In this document: piece after piece, positions 11,721 through 23,907 of the stretch
Numbering within the stretch: position 1 is the stretch's first letter
How the letters are laid out: the number at the start of each line of letters is the position of its first letter
Assembly (NCBI GenBank): GCA_018524725.1
Contig: JAEUWP010000140.1
Span: 24,690-88,689 of the forward strand
Length of the DNA stretch: 64,000 nt
Direction: 5' to 3'
DNA from: Podaxis mareebaensis
Lineage: Eukaryota > Basidiomycota > Agaricomycetes > Agaricales > Agaricaceae
Notes under the pieces: model-generated
What the model was told of the DNA's origin: nothing
What the model saw: only the letters and a program-made list of their open reading frames with translations
The model's database searches: none
Made by a program: the position numbers and the translations under genes

Positions 11721-12559
11721 AGGTTTCGAGAGCCCATACAAGGAATGACAGAATGACAGACTAATGTGTTGTGTTTCTCCGTGTACGATACAAATGATAG
11801 CGTGTTTCTCATGTACAATGCAAATTTGAATGTTTCGCCAAATCACCCCCAGCAGAGCTTGTTGCTTGAAATTTTAGACCTTTCGACTTTGAATGGTGCG
11901 TGTTATCCTTTCATACGCATGTGTTACTTTAGCCCTTTGGCCTACGCCTCCGAAATGCACTTGGAATTTAACCGGGCTCGGTATACATGGCTTGATTTGC
12001 GCATTTAGAGATGTAGGGCACACATAAGTTGAAGCTGAAGCATTTGCAGTCACACGCGTAACGTGCTCCACTGTGACCGGGTATAAAATACTTCGACTCC
12101 TCATCTCCGCTGTCATCAGAAAGCATACCTCCGACTACCTTACACCTGATTATCAGCATCGAACTGGTAAACGCCGAAACCCTGCCCTTCGAATTTTATA
12201 CAGGTAGATCTACTTCAATTCTCATCTGGCAGCGCGAATTGTAATGGATTCTCGGACCATCTTAACGCTTCATACGCCACACACTTCCGTCGACGTCTCA
12301 AATGAATCTCGCGATATCAGAATGGGCATTTTAGTCCCCAACAGGCCGTTAGGTGTTAAAGCCGCTTCAAGTACTCGAAAACACACCTCAGCTTCTTGTG
12401 AAGTTATTTTTGACTTAAGTCCCGGATGATATTCTAACGTACTCCGTATCCTTTCTAGCAGCCTATCACATCTCATCATTCATCTTATCCTATCCATCGA
12501 CCTCCAGAAGACGTCATTTCTTGCGCCTGAAATGGCCAGTATGAATTCCTCCTTCCACT
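11721..12559. other. Spacer between tyrosinase gene and pseudogene
   Basis: No coding region was recognised. The first part is presumably the 3' UTR of the intact tyrosinase. From about 12560 the sequence becomes homologous to the upstream module of the intact gene. Confidence 0.4.
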
Positions 12560-13554
12560 GATAATATAGCTCGTCACCTTATATGCCATATTGGGTCTCG
12601 TTCTGATCTTCCGGGCGCCAAATATTCCTTCTTATCGCCGCGTCCTAGAGACTCCCTGGACGCTTAACCCTATACCCAACGATGGCTGTGGAAGGAAAGA
12701 TGTGGTCAGATGGCCTATTTCGCGTCTGGCAAGGTCCGAAATCCTGTTGCAGACTTTTTTCATGCACCACATTTTCACCCGGAACGGGTTCGTACCCTCT
12801 GCGTGTGCGTACTCGTGATCGATACACGCTCCTTCAGTAAACACCCCTCCCTACCGCAGCTGAAGATTCGGGTTTTTCAGCTCCAGTTTTCTGGATTCCA
12901 GAAGGTTTTACCCTTCCTCGTGTTTAACATCTCCTGGTCAAGACAGATCTAGGGTGGTTTCTAATGCCCCAAATTGAACAACAGAGCCCCGTGAGTGTAT
13001 AGTTCCATTGGAGATTACCGACACTGACCTTGAGCGTCTGTGCTTCGCGTTAGAATTAACACTTTAATGGCTTTCCTGAAGCCGCACCTAAGACTTCCCC
13101 TAACTAAATGCTAAGGCTGACGTACATGCTCATTCTCGCGAGACCACGCAGGAACTGACCGAACTCGATCGACGACCCAGACTTGGGCCTCTCATCATGG
13201 AGCTCTCGACGACTCTCGCGAAGGGCGACACCCAGATAGTAACCAGAAGTCAGATGCACATCGATGGCTATTTGAGGTACATTCTATCATTTTCTTATCA
13301 TGGATTGCGCCCCGGGATGGTGTATCAACCCCACTAAGAGAAAGGGGGAGTGAATGGATTGACTGGAAGCATGGAAGCTGATTCCGTTACGGGACACCCC
13401 TCCTTCCAAACGACGTTCGATGTTCAATGCAGTTATCATATTCCCAGTTTACTCCTTCACTGCTTTGCTCTGCATACCCTCGGGTATATAAAGTCCAACT
13501 CTGAGCCCCAAATGCCTCAGGATTCCAACTCTTCTCTTCTTCCGCTCTCCCGTA
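12560..13554 (+). repeat. Upstream module of the tyrosinase pseudogene (copy C)
   Basis: Aligns by eye to 8800-9764 along its length, for example 'gccatattgggtctc' versus 'gccatatcgggtctc', 'gcagctgaa', 'catctcctg.tcaag', 'agatgacc/agattacc' and 'tggaagcatggaagc'. It keeps CpG sites, unlike copy A. It ends with a TATA element at 13485 and the pseudogene ATG at 13555. Confidence 0.65.
13485..13493 (+). promoter_or_regulatory. TATA box of the tyrosinase pseudogene
   Basis: TATATAAAG sits 70 bp before the ATG at 13555, the same place as in the intact paralogue. Transcription may therefore persist although the coding region is broken. Confidence 0.45.
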
Positions 13555-15397
13555 ATGTCTACTGTCATCATCACTGCTGGTCCGACTGGTGGAGTCAAGA
13601 ATCGTCTCGACATCCGCGACTTCATCAAGAACGAAAAGTTCTTCACCCTCTACGTCCGCTCTCTCCGTGAGTTAGCCGCCGTGTTCGCCAGCCATGCGGC
13701 TAATGTACCCCTTACTTGTCTATGCAGAAGCACTGCAAGACAGAGACCAGAATGCCAATGACTCGTTCTTCCAACTTGCTGGGATTCATGAATAGACTGT
13801 CCACGGCTCTTTAATAGCAAATGCTCCAGGGAATTGCACAGGAGATTGCAAAGAAGTTCACCACCGCCGACAAGAACGACTGGGTTCAAGCCGCCAACGA
13901 TCTTCGCCAGCCATTTTGGGACTGGGGTCTGGATGAGCTTCCGCCTCCAGAGATCATTTCAGACGAGTATGTCCCAATAATCATTACGATGGCCGTAGAA
14001 TTGCCGTGAAGAATCCCATCCTTCGCTACAAGTTCAAACCAATCGATCCCTCCTTTGAAGGTGACTTCGCAACCTGGGAGACAACCATTCGGCACCCGGA
14101 CCTGTCGAAGGAAGAGGATATTCCCGGCTTGATCGAGTAAGAGAAATACTTCGCAAGTGACTCTGAATCTGATGTTCTGGCTCCTCATTAGGAAATTTCG
14201 TTTGAGAGCTCCCGAGTTCCGCGAAAAGACCTTTAACATGTTGACGAAGAATAAGACCTGGGATGAGTTCAGCAACCACGGAGTTGGCGAGGGTACCGCA
14301 CATGCCGAGAGTTTAGAGGCTGTTCATGGCTCCATTCACGACTTGATCGGCGAAGGCGCATATGACGAGGCAAACCAAAAGCTTGTTATCGGCCATATGG
14401 GTCGTGTCCCCTACGCAGGTAGGTGTTTTCATCCTGAATCCTTGAGAAACAATGATTAAACCTTCCCCGCATTCTGGAACAGGTTTCGATCCAATCTTCT
14501 GGATGCACCACAGTAATGTCGATCGTTATCTGTCCCTTTGGCGAGCCATGAATTACAAAGTCTGGGTTCCTGAAGCGAGCCTCAAAACCCGTACGTCGCA
14601 TCGCCTCCCCAACATTTATTTCGTCGTAATCGTATATTTTAATCTCAGCTCTCGAGCCATTCTATGAGAATCAGGACTCGCTTTGGGATTTCGTTCCGCT
14701 GACCAACACCGAGAAATTCGGATATTCGTACCCCGATTTCGACCCAGTGAGGGGGGGATCGGAGAAGCCCATTAGCGACTACATCCATTTCAGGGTCTCT
14801 CAGCTCTATGGATTCAAGAAGCCTAAAGATATCAGCAACCCTGCGCTTGATCTCCTCGAATCTTTTCACAGTGCGACTCGTAAACATGATGACGAAATCG
14901 AGATCTACGACTGGACCATTCACGTCACGTTCAAACAATAGAGTTGAACGACAGCTTTTCGATCGTATTCTACTTCGCCGAGGATGGTGGGACCTACAAT
15001 TCGAAGAAGCATTACGTCGGAGCTGTCGATGCCTTCCGTGGCACTACGGCCGACACCTGCGACAACTGTGCGGCCAATTCGGATCTTGTTGCACAGGGCT
15101 TCATTCATCTGAACCCCATCATCGCTCGCGATCTCGGGACCTTCGATCCGGATGAGGTTCACAAGTATTTGGAGAAGAAGAAGCTGTCCTACAAGGTTCT
15201 GAGCGTGGGTAACATTTTCTTGTCGAAACCCATGTTGAAACTAATGTGAGATTGTGCAGAACGAAGGCCCCTTGACGTCCCTCACGGTCAAAGTGGAGGG
15301 CGCCCCGTACGCCCTTCCTCCGCGCAAAGTTCGTCCTAGGTTCGATGAAGCCCACGAGCCTTATACCTACGACGATGTTATAACCGTTGTTGCTTGA
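13555..15397 (+). pseudogene. Tyrosinase pseudogene, CuA site deleted
   Basis: Collinear with the intact gene over all seven exons (about 13555-13666, 13728-13790, 13818-14136, 14192-14418, 14483-14590, 14649-15204, 15260-15397), and the splice sites are mostly conserved. Three lesions are visible. A deletion of about 145 bp joins exon 2 (after GIH) to the end of intron 2. It removes two CuA histidines and the thioether Cys and creates a TAG at 13793. A 1-nt loss near 13970-14008 shifts the frame. Another 1-nt loss gives a TAG at 14939. CuB ([13 protein letters not shown]) and the C-terminal CDNC are intact. No functional tyrosinase can be made. Conserved exon ends and a kept TATA box suggest recent inactivation. 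Confidence 0.9.
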
Positions 15398-16338
15398 AGC
15401 CTCCGAGGATTCATGTACGATCAATAATTACAAAGTGATGGCATGTTTTTCGTGTACAATAGGAGTTGCGTCGAATCTCATGATTTGGATGTTCTGCCAA
15501 TGTATATCTTTTCTTTGATCCGGTGATGCCTAGGTCGGTAAGACCTTTTTGTTGCAGCTCACTACCCGCCCGTGTTGAAAACTTGACGCGAAGCCGCGCT
15601 ACATCAAAGAACACAACTGTGATATTTCTTGACTCTGGGTTTAAAGTGACATTTGAAGCCAGCTGGGAGTGACATTGACCCCTCTGCAACTCGCCCGTAT
15701 TCTGGTGAAAGGATGCGCGCGTCATAGATAAAATAGGTACCAGAATTCTATATGATTCGGAAATTACGCGAAGGTCTGACGAGGGTACAGATGTTCGCCC
15801 GAACATGGAGCTCACCCAGAACGGGCGGCCCATGAGTAGGGAGGGAGGTCCCCAGTAAAGCAGAGTATTTTTTAGTCTACAAGGGGTACACAACAACAGC
15901 CCAACCTGATATATACAAAGAACAGAAAATAGAACAGATGTACAACACCGTTATACAGCGGGTGATTGGTGGTTAATCGATAATGCGAGAGCAAAAAATG
16001 AGATATTAACGCGAGAATGAAGACAAGGGCAAGAAAAAGGGATAAAGAGAAAAGCAGGGATAAATGGGGGATACAGAGACAAGGGGGAAGAGTATCAGAA
16101 ATACAAGCGAGTAAGGGATGTCCCATGCTTGTGCAATTACAAGGCGCACAACCATACCGACAACTTCGACAACATCGACAATAACGCTAAATCGGCGGCG
16201 GACATAAACGCAGAGCGAGATGAAAGTTGTAGGCTGCGGGCCACAGTGGTGAAGAGGCTCGCCCAACCCACCAAAGTTTCGTCTGTACCATGCCCTCTGC
16301 ACCGAATTACGTACTTCGACACTAAAGCTGGTCCCCTC
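15398..16338. other. Intergenic, no gene recognised
   Basis: Lies between the tyrosinase pseudogene and the convergent phosphatase gene. It contains 3' UTR sequence of both and an AT-rich stretch with GT-rich ORF noise on the minus strand. Nothing supportable was seen. Confidence 0.4.
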
Positions 16339-19300
16339 TTAATGCAAATACTTCTCGTTCAACGCGTGCACCTCCTTTGCAAGGTACGGCCAGCTCAACG
16401 TCCTTGACAACTCTCTCTTCAATTTCTTCTCATCCCCACCCGCACGCTCCTTCGCCAGTTTGATCTCCCACCCACAAAGATTATACAATAGCCGCATGTT
16501 GGGTTGAATTAGAACTGAGAGCCGACGGGAGCGTACGATGAGATACGCGTCTACCAGTGGGAGGTTAAGATGCTTCATCACATAAGCGATCTGAGATCAC
16601 AAATCAGCAACAAATCATTAGCATACGAAAATGGGGATTTACCGTCACAGTCGCACTCCTTGACACCCCCACTCTGCAATGCACAAGGACCTGTCCGCCC
16701 TCCTGCCGTGCCTTATCGATCCACTCACAAATCGGTTCCAGTTGGGGCTCAAGAGTATCGATCCCATCATCGCACACGCCCTTGATATCCAGAACCTTGA
16801 TCCTTCCCTCCCTCTCCTCGATCCACAAAGATCCGTGCATTCCCGGACCCTTCCCAGCGACGAACTGTGCAGAAGAGCCTGACCGATTGCATGTTCCTGA
16901 TGTTACATATCCACCACTTCCGGTCGAAGACGTGGGCGGAGGGACGAGCGCGCATTCACCGACAGAGACAACATGTGTAATTCCAAGTGCATGAAGCATA
17001 TAGGCGTTCGAAGCATGGTTCCTGGTGATTTACACGATGAGCAACACCGCAAGCGATAAGAAGGCAGAGGGTCACCCAACTCACAAATTACCCAGATACA
17101 AAAACGGCAACACTCTACTCGGGAAACTGCCATCGAACCTTGGGTCGTTGAACCATGCTTGATGATCACCGCCAAACAGGCTTGGTAACCACGGACTCGT
17201 ATTCGCTCTTGGTCTGCCCTTAACTACGCCAACACTCTCGCCTCGGGTAGGCAAGCTGCCAACGGAGGCAGCCATCCTCTCCTGACCTAAGACACCAGAA
17301 ACCATGCCAGCGTCCTCCTGAAGTACATGTTGTTGCAACTGTGCCTGCTGCTGATCCATGAAACTTCCAGGTGGCTGTAGCGGTGGTACAGTAGCCGGTG
17401 ACCTGGCAAATCCTGGTAAATTCGGCGGCGTTGTGAACGACACACTTTTCGCCGCTGGACGGTTCCCTGCACCCCCTACGCCTCTTAAGCTCCCACTTCC
17501 ACCCCAACCTCGCATTCCCGGGCTCGGAGGTATACCATTCGGCGACGCAGGCAATCCACTCCGTTCTCGTTCCTCTTTCAACCTTGCCTCCATTCTCCTG
17601 AGAACCCCAAGGTCATTGCTATACACGAAGAAACTGCGTCTCTTCGCCACTTGAAGATCCAAGTATGCTTCGGGTAGTGACAATCCCTTGATTGCCATGA
17701 GTAGACACAAAGCGGGAACAGATGATTCCGTATATCCATCCGAAGAATAGATCAATATTTTGAGTGGCCGGGTGGGCCGAGCTCGCGGTTTCGGTTTCAG
17801 GACTGATGGTATAGGCGCGGGCGTAGGTGAGGTAAAAGATCGATTACGAGGAGGCAAGAGGTTATTACCAGTTGACTTGGGTGACGTTGAGTTGGTGCCG
17901 AACGGAACGAAGGAGGGCATGAAAGATGCCACGGACGACCAGCGTCTTGCAGAAGAGGCGCCGGAGGATGGCGCTTGAGAAATAGGAGGGGAAGGGACTC
18001 GCGGTGGAGGGCGAACGATATTGCATGGTGGAGGTACGACTGGTCGTAGCCATTTCTCTAAGAAGCGGATGACGGGCATCAGGGAGCTCATAGTAGCTTG
18101 GGTATTTGAGGGAGAGCTAGGTAAAGTGAGGTGGATGACAGCATTCGCGTGCGGGGGCGGCCTTGGGGGTATATCTTCTTCGTCAACCTCCTCTCCACGA
18201 TCAAAGCGCTCCTGCATCTGGCGTTCATACTTGTCAGCCCACATGAGATCCATCATTCCGAGATGTTCCTCTGCAGCCCGGAGATGGGCCGCACTGGGAA
18301 AGGTGGCGAGGTCATGACACTCAATACAGATATCATAACCGAACCCTTTCTTCGGATCGTTGGTTTTCTCATAGTCGAAGGGGTCGTCTTCAGCGCTGCC
18401 CGGCTGTGGGCCCTCCGGGGCCAAGGGCACATCACTAGAATTGCCCAGGAAGACCTGGCCAACGCAAGGATCGAAATAGGATGCGGTAGATGATATGTCG
18501 GCATTAACGGTGACCGGAGGGGAGAACGTAAAATTTGGCTGCGAAAGTGTGGGTGGCTGAACTTGAGGCAGGAACTGAAGATGGGATGGTCGCGTAGAAC
18601 GATACGGATGATGAGGCGATGCGGAAGAATGTGACCTATGTCGTTGCTGAACAGAAGCATCCTCTTGAGAACTCCAGCCAGGGGTGCCCATAGGACTATC
18701 AGTGAGCGATGTAGGGAAAAGACTGATGATCTCCGACGCTTTAGTCAGGTCTCGCATCTCCTCCTTCTCGCGCTGTGCAAAATCAACAGTATTGGCATCC
18801 AATTCGGCTATGGTTTCCTGATGCCCTTTCTGCACAGCTTGCGAGGGACTGTCAACGTCCATATCCATATCCCCAACGACACCTCCGCCCGTTTGGTCAC
18901 GCTCCCGAGACTCAACCGCAGCTAACTCGACAACATGGCCATCAGAGCCATCTGTATGCGCACCGTGGTTGGCATTTCGCGTGCCGAAGAGGCCGCCGGT
19001 AACTGGTTCAACGCATATACGCATCATCAGGTGCGGTAAACCCCTTCTCATCTCATCCTCTGTTGCATCAAGAACAAAAACGTTGTACTTAAGGAGGCCA
19101 TGGGACTCCTCTTTGTCAGGCAGCGCCGATAAGCCGAGTGCTCGGATACGTTCCTGACGCTTGAGTTCAATAGCACGAGCGAAGCGCTGGGCGAGGGCGA
19201 TGGCAGCCGGAGAAAACCCCTTAGGGGAATAGACGACGATATCGGAAAGCGTGGCGTAAATAGGCTGCAAATAGGAGTAGGGCGTAAGAACAATAGTTTA

Positions 19301-20659
19301 TTTCAGGAACAACAGTGATGCATACCACTTGAATACCAAAGTTTCGGAGAGATATTCCCTCGGGAACTTTGACTGGTGCGAATTCCCAATCTATATCACC
19401 ATTTTGTGTCTTCACACGCCGCAGAAGCTCTTTCGGTCGGAACGTGCCTGTAAGTAACGGGGGCGCCGCTGGGTCCGTCACCTTGGCCTTGAGAGGAGCT
19501 GGGGACGGCTGGATCTGGGGTTTAGGATCCGGACTGTTCGAGAAAACGTTAATCCATATTTCCGCCGTATAACGAGAGGAAACAGAGAGATGTCGACATT
19601 TTTAATACAAGGATTCCGTGAACCCGGTCGATTCCCGGCCGGGCTACCGGTTGTCGTATGTAGTGAGGTTGCCAACGTCTAGCGCCAAAGAAGTTGACAA
19701 AGAACAGCAGGCAGAGATGCACATTGACGAAAACATATAGGCCATGCTTTGTCCGACGGGGTTATGTTGCATCCAGACCCGCAAGTTGACGACAATGTCG
19801 ACAGTTGGAACGAAAAGTGCGAGATGACAAATACTCACCCGGGCGCATGGGTGTCGGGTGTAATTTCAGGGTTGGGAGAACAGGAAGAAGCAGAGGTGAG
19901 CTCCGTTTCTGGCGAAGTTGATAGAGAAGTGGAGGTATCGAAACTGCCTCCGCTGGAAGCACTCGAGGCAGAAGAAGGAACTGGGATGGGTGCTGGTGGG
20001 TGAATAGACCGGTGGTTTACGGGGTGCATGTGGGTTTGGCCATTAGGACCTTGAGAAAGGGTCTTTTCCTTGATTTGTTCGTTGATGGTGATGGAGGGCA
20101 CGGACATGGAATCATCTGGTGAGAACTGCATACCCCCCTCGTCGGAACCAGCGACACCAACACGCATGCCTGTGTGTTCTCCTTGAGCATAATCGTCTTC
20201 TATGTCATAATCTTCGTCGTCATACTCCTCAGACGAATCTGAGCTGGAGGAATACGATGAACTGGAGGGTGATGGAACAGCGGATGCAGGCGCCTGTACG
20301 TTCTTTCGACGAAGAATTCTAAGGGAGACAACATCAGCTTCTGCTTCCAAGTCTTCCTCACAGACGACCCAAACGAGTCCCCTGTACTTCGGGACCTTGA
20401 CTCTGGGATGTGAAGTGTGTGTGTACATGTGGGTCTCGTGTGCATTTGGCGCAGTGGCGAAAAATGAGTTTTGGGCCTCGTTATCGCCTTCCAGTCCATG
20501 CAGAAAGGGGAAGAGAACATGGTCTTGAGGATGTGAGAGGATGTGCGAGAGGTGAAGCTGTTCAAAAGTCGTCGTGGGGAGTAGTCGGACAGGGGGTGTA
20601 GGTTGCGGGAGACTAGCAAGGAGGCCTGGGGGATAGGAGACGCCGTGTGCGTCGTTCAT
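16339..20659 (-). CDS. PPS1: Pps1-like dual-specificity protein phosphatase
   Basis: Five exons read 20659-19839, 19533-19326, 19264-17085, 17021-16643 and 16590-16339, giving 1279 aa. The C-terminal domain has the cysteine phosphatase loop HCRVGVSRSAT near residue 1184 and an upstream Asp (VCDDG) as the likely general acid. The conserved tail includes LIVRSRRLSVLIQPNMRLLY, typical of yeast Pps1, which acts on phospho-Tyr and phospho-Ser/Thr and is linked to S-phase control. The N-terminal half is low-complexity (Ser and acidic runs) with a conserved block GTFRPKELLRRVKTQNGDI. The first intron is long at 305 nt, though its phases fit. The first exon is open further upstream (to 20786). A donor GTCAGT at 20923 could join it to coding-like sequence at 20924-21117, so the true start may lie there. 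Confidence 0.85.
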
Positions 20660-22298
20660 GGCGACTGAAGAAGTATTGGACAGTGAGTAGAGGTGGTTTG
20701 TTGTCGTGTGCAACAGCGCTGAGGCAGTCGCTGATAGAGAAACTGAGTCGTATCCGAGGAGGGTGAGACCAGCCGAAAATGGCAATCTCAAACAGCGTCA
20801 AATCCCCGCTTCAATCTCAGATCCACCAGTAACACTGCCTCGTGGCCATCACATGACAGAATCGGGCTGATCGACACAACCCCAGATCGGCCTTAGATCT
20901 ACAACGTGACTATACCCACTGACACAGCACGTATGTCTTCGCCATCCAGAACAGCGTCCAGCGGATGCTCGTTGCCCTCTGCAGCGACGACGGGGTCTAT
21001 CCAAGCTTGTGTCTGCTGGTGAAAACCTAGAGCTTCGGAACGCTTCTCACAGCCGCCATGCCATTGCTTCTCGCGCCCCATATGCTTTCCCTTCATCCGT
21101 TCCTGCCTTCTTATCATGCACCTGACCAGCACTTTAATTCGCCAGACCTCCGCCGTCCAATATACTCAACAAAGATGCCCGGTGACATATCATTGCCAAG
21201 TCTAACCTTGTTGTTCAACGTGCCTCCTCACCCCATGACGTTCCTGCATCCCAGCCAAGGATTCGTGCGTCCATAAGGATAATCTCCATTACATAGGCAC
21301 TACACTGTGCCGTTGCAGCTCGGTCACCGTCATCCCAATAATCCATAGTGCTCAAAATAGACCCAGTGCTTCGATCTCTTCCATCGGCGACACTGCGGCA
21401 TGATGGCATTTCAGCCCCTGCTTCATCATCCCTCCTCCCTATCCTAGGAAGCACAACAGTCTGGGTCTTTACTAGGCTTGTCTGCTTGTCTGCTGATCAA
21501 GCCCAGTCTCACTAGGACCTTCAGAACGTGGGTCACATCATACTCTATTGAGTCTGGCGTCGGCATTAATGAACTGTTCCCTTCGCACATCCGGTATTTT
21601 TACTTCATTTCGTGGCTTTTTTTGGTTTCTTGACATCAGGACGAAGCGCTCGAAGCACCGCAACAGTGGGAGCGGAAGTCGGGACGAATATTCTACAGGA
21701 CTATGTGCCCACGGCCCCTTCGACACTCCCTACCTGTGGTGCCTTTGAGCACGCCTCAATTCGAGACAAGTTAACGGTCCTCGAAGTTGTCTTCCCTCGC
21801 TTATTCCTTGGACTTCTCTCGGTTTCACTCGTGCTTCATAAGCTCGTTCTCCCATCAATGGCACCCTGATTGACAGGCAAACCCCACATAGCCGCTTCAT
21901 TACCTTTCGTTACCCGGTAGAGAGTGCAAAGGAAGCTGATGCCATGGCCATGCCCCGTCAAGGATCACGTTGAATTGCATCAACACTCATAACCGCCAAT
22001 CCGCATAAGAGCTCTAACGACCAGAAGGAAGTACGTTTAGTGCGGCAATCGGACTCAATACTCAATTGAGGCCAGAAGTGTATGCAACATATGACTACAT
22101 CTAGACAAACGAGAGGCCACCTAAAGTTAATCGCCACACTCGACTGCGGATACGACCTGTCTTTCGCCCTTCTCCATTTTGGTGTATGTAAGTAGGGGTA
22201 AACATAGCTTCCCGGAGATACGCGTGTTCAGTGAAACAGTAGCAAATCTAGTCCCTTTATATCACTCCAGCTCTCCGCTCTTCTCTTCCTCCGTTGCA
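20660..22298. other. Intergenic; possible upstream exons of the phosphatase
   Basis: The minus strand from about 21117 to 20924 is open and protein-like (WIDPVVAAEGNEHPLDAVLD), and may be a 5' exon of the phosphatase gene. A further open stretch at 21454-21215 (minus) is less convincing. From 21480 to 22298 no gene was recognised. Confidence 0.35.
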
Positions 22299-22347
22299 AT
22301 GCGGGGCCTACTTATATCCATCTTAGCGATCTCTTGCACATTCCCAT
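22299..22347 (+). pseudogene. Start of a secreted-protein gene (signal peptide only)
   Basis: A TATA-like TTTATATCAC at about 22256, a pyrimidine-rich leader and an ATG at 22299 begin a typical signal peptide, MRGLLISILAISCTFPCA. It runs into a stop or into a donor GTGCGT at 22348. An acceptor CCCAG near 22417 would continue into only short open sequence. Either this is the head of a truncated secreted-protein gene, or its later exons were missed. No mature domain can be given. Confidence 0.3.
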
Positions 22348-22417
22348 GTGCGTAACCCTATACTTTGCTTACCATAAGGGTCTATTGGTGACACACGACA
22401 ATTCTAAATCTCCCAGG

Positions 22418-23907
22418 CGTTTGTTCGAATGGCAGGTATACGGTGGCCATTTTTTCCCTACTTCAGGAAAAGTCTTCTATTGCAGCGCCCACGATCTATT
22501 CAGTGCAAGGTTCATGAGATTCCATAAGATATAAACTATCGGGTATTTGCTGGAGTAAGGCAGGGAACATACATACCGTGATATTCTGCGAGGATTTTCG
22601 TGGAGGGGATCATATTCAGGTGGATAAACATCGTCATCGGTCATCATCCCCCAATTTTACTGAATGAGATTGGGCTAGGCGATCCTTAGGTATGAATGGG
22701 TGGTATTATGTTGAAAGAAGCTGCGATTCGCTCCTCATTCTACTCCACCAGTCCCCTCCCGTTGAGTATGTGAGAGTAACGAAATATACCCACTCCAACC
22801 TTCCCGAAGAGTCAGGACGAAGAGAATACGGTATAGCACCAGTTCCCTAATGAGCTAGGGGACGGGGAGCGAAAGTGGAACGGGTTTAACATGGATTACT
22901 GGGGAGATGGCGACAGAGCTGCAGCGGCAGTGTGGTGCCTATACAATGGATCGTACACCGTAGGTTCCAGAACTTGAAAGCTTCCTTTGGGGATCCTGGA
23001 AATAGGTACTTACTTTATGATGCGACATTCAGCGACGTATATATTATGCCAAGGCCGTAAATGAGCTAGGATGATCCGCTCCATTGGGGGAGGTGTTTCT
23101 CTGCCTCGCTTTATGCTAGGGAGATGTTGTAACCGGGCCCCACCGGCTCTATGATCGCACAGCCATGCAGTCTCCGAATTCGCTCAGGCGGGGGACCTAG
23201 CTCGGTCGGGGCAGACTGAGGCGTCTATCTAGACGGGTTCTACTGTCACCTAGGTTAGTAACGGGACGGAAAATGTTAGGCGGTTAGGCGGTGCGGCCTC
23301 TAGTCATAACCACCCCGTCGACTGTCTTCCTTTCGGCAAAGTGACTACATGCAACGTTATATATTTAATGACTCATGCCCACGAACATGATGAAAAAAGT
23401 CGGAACGTCATGACTGTAATACATTGTAGTGAGCTTCGCAATGCGGTCAGCCACTGGCAAGGCAGAATTAGTAGATGAAAAAATGGGAATCCGCTCTGTC
23501 CACGAATGATAAACATTAAGGGAAGAGGAGTTATTGTTTAATCAACCCGCGTTTAGCGGCCATAGCGAAGGCTTTGACAAATGTCGGTTGCCAAATGTGA
23601 AATCACCTCAACTACCGCGCCCAATACTTCAGCGGATTCGACGATACGATGATATCATCGTTGTATCTTTTAGTACAGTGGGTCCAGAGCGTCAATTGAT
23701 GAGAACTTCGATGGTGTCCAGGAACCACGGAATCCAGACTCGCGTGGCCTGATCAGAATCCGAGCAAAACCCGAAATAAAGGGCTTGATACCTAGCACCC
23801 ATCGTTCGATGCCATTTTAATTAATTGCTAACGGGAGCTCGTGTCGTAAGTTTGAAGTTCTAAGTAATAGAAATGATACGTCATAGGAGAAACCACCGAG
23901 GGGGCTA
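22418..23907. other. Intergenic, nothing recognised
   Basis: About 1.5 kb with no coding frame of protein character, no RNA gene and no clear repeat on either strand. Confidence 0.35.

Noticed and set aside
15872..16407. Overlapping open frames on both strands near the 3' end of the phosphatase gene
   Set aside because: They start at non-ATG codons or lack protein character, and they overlap UTR-like AT-rich DNA.
17220..18925. Plus-strand and alternative minus-strand open frames of up to 135 codons
   Set aside because: They lie inside the long third exon of the phosphatase and are shadows of its GC-biased codons.
19574..19599. ATG at 19599 as the start of the phosphatase
   Set aside because: It needs a 40-nt intron with a weak donor. 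The exon at 20659-19839 joins in phase and has coding character.
19600..19660. T-arm-like CGGTCGATTCCCGG in the phosphatase intron
   Set aside because: No cloverleaf could be formed on either strand; only a local palindrome is present.
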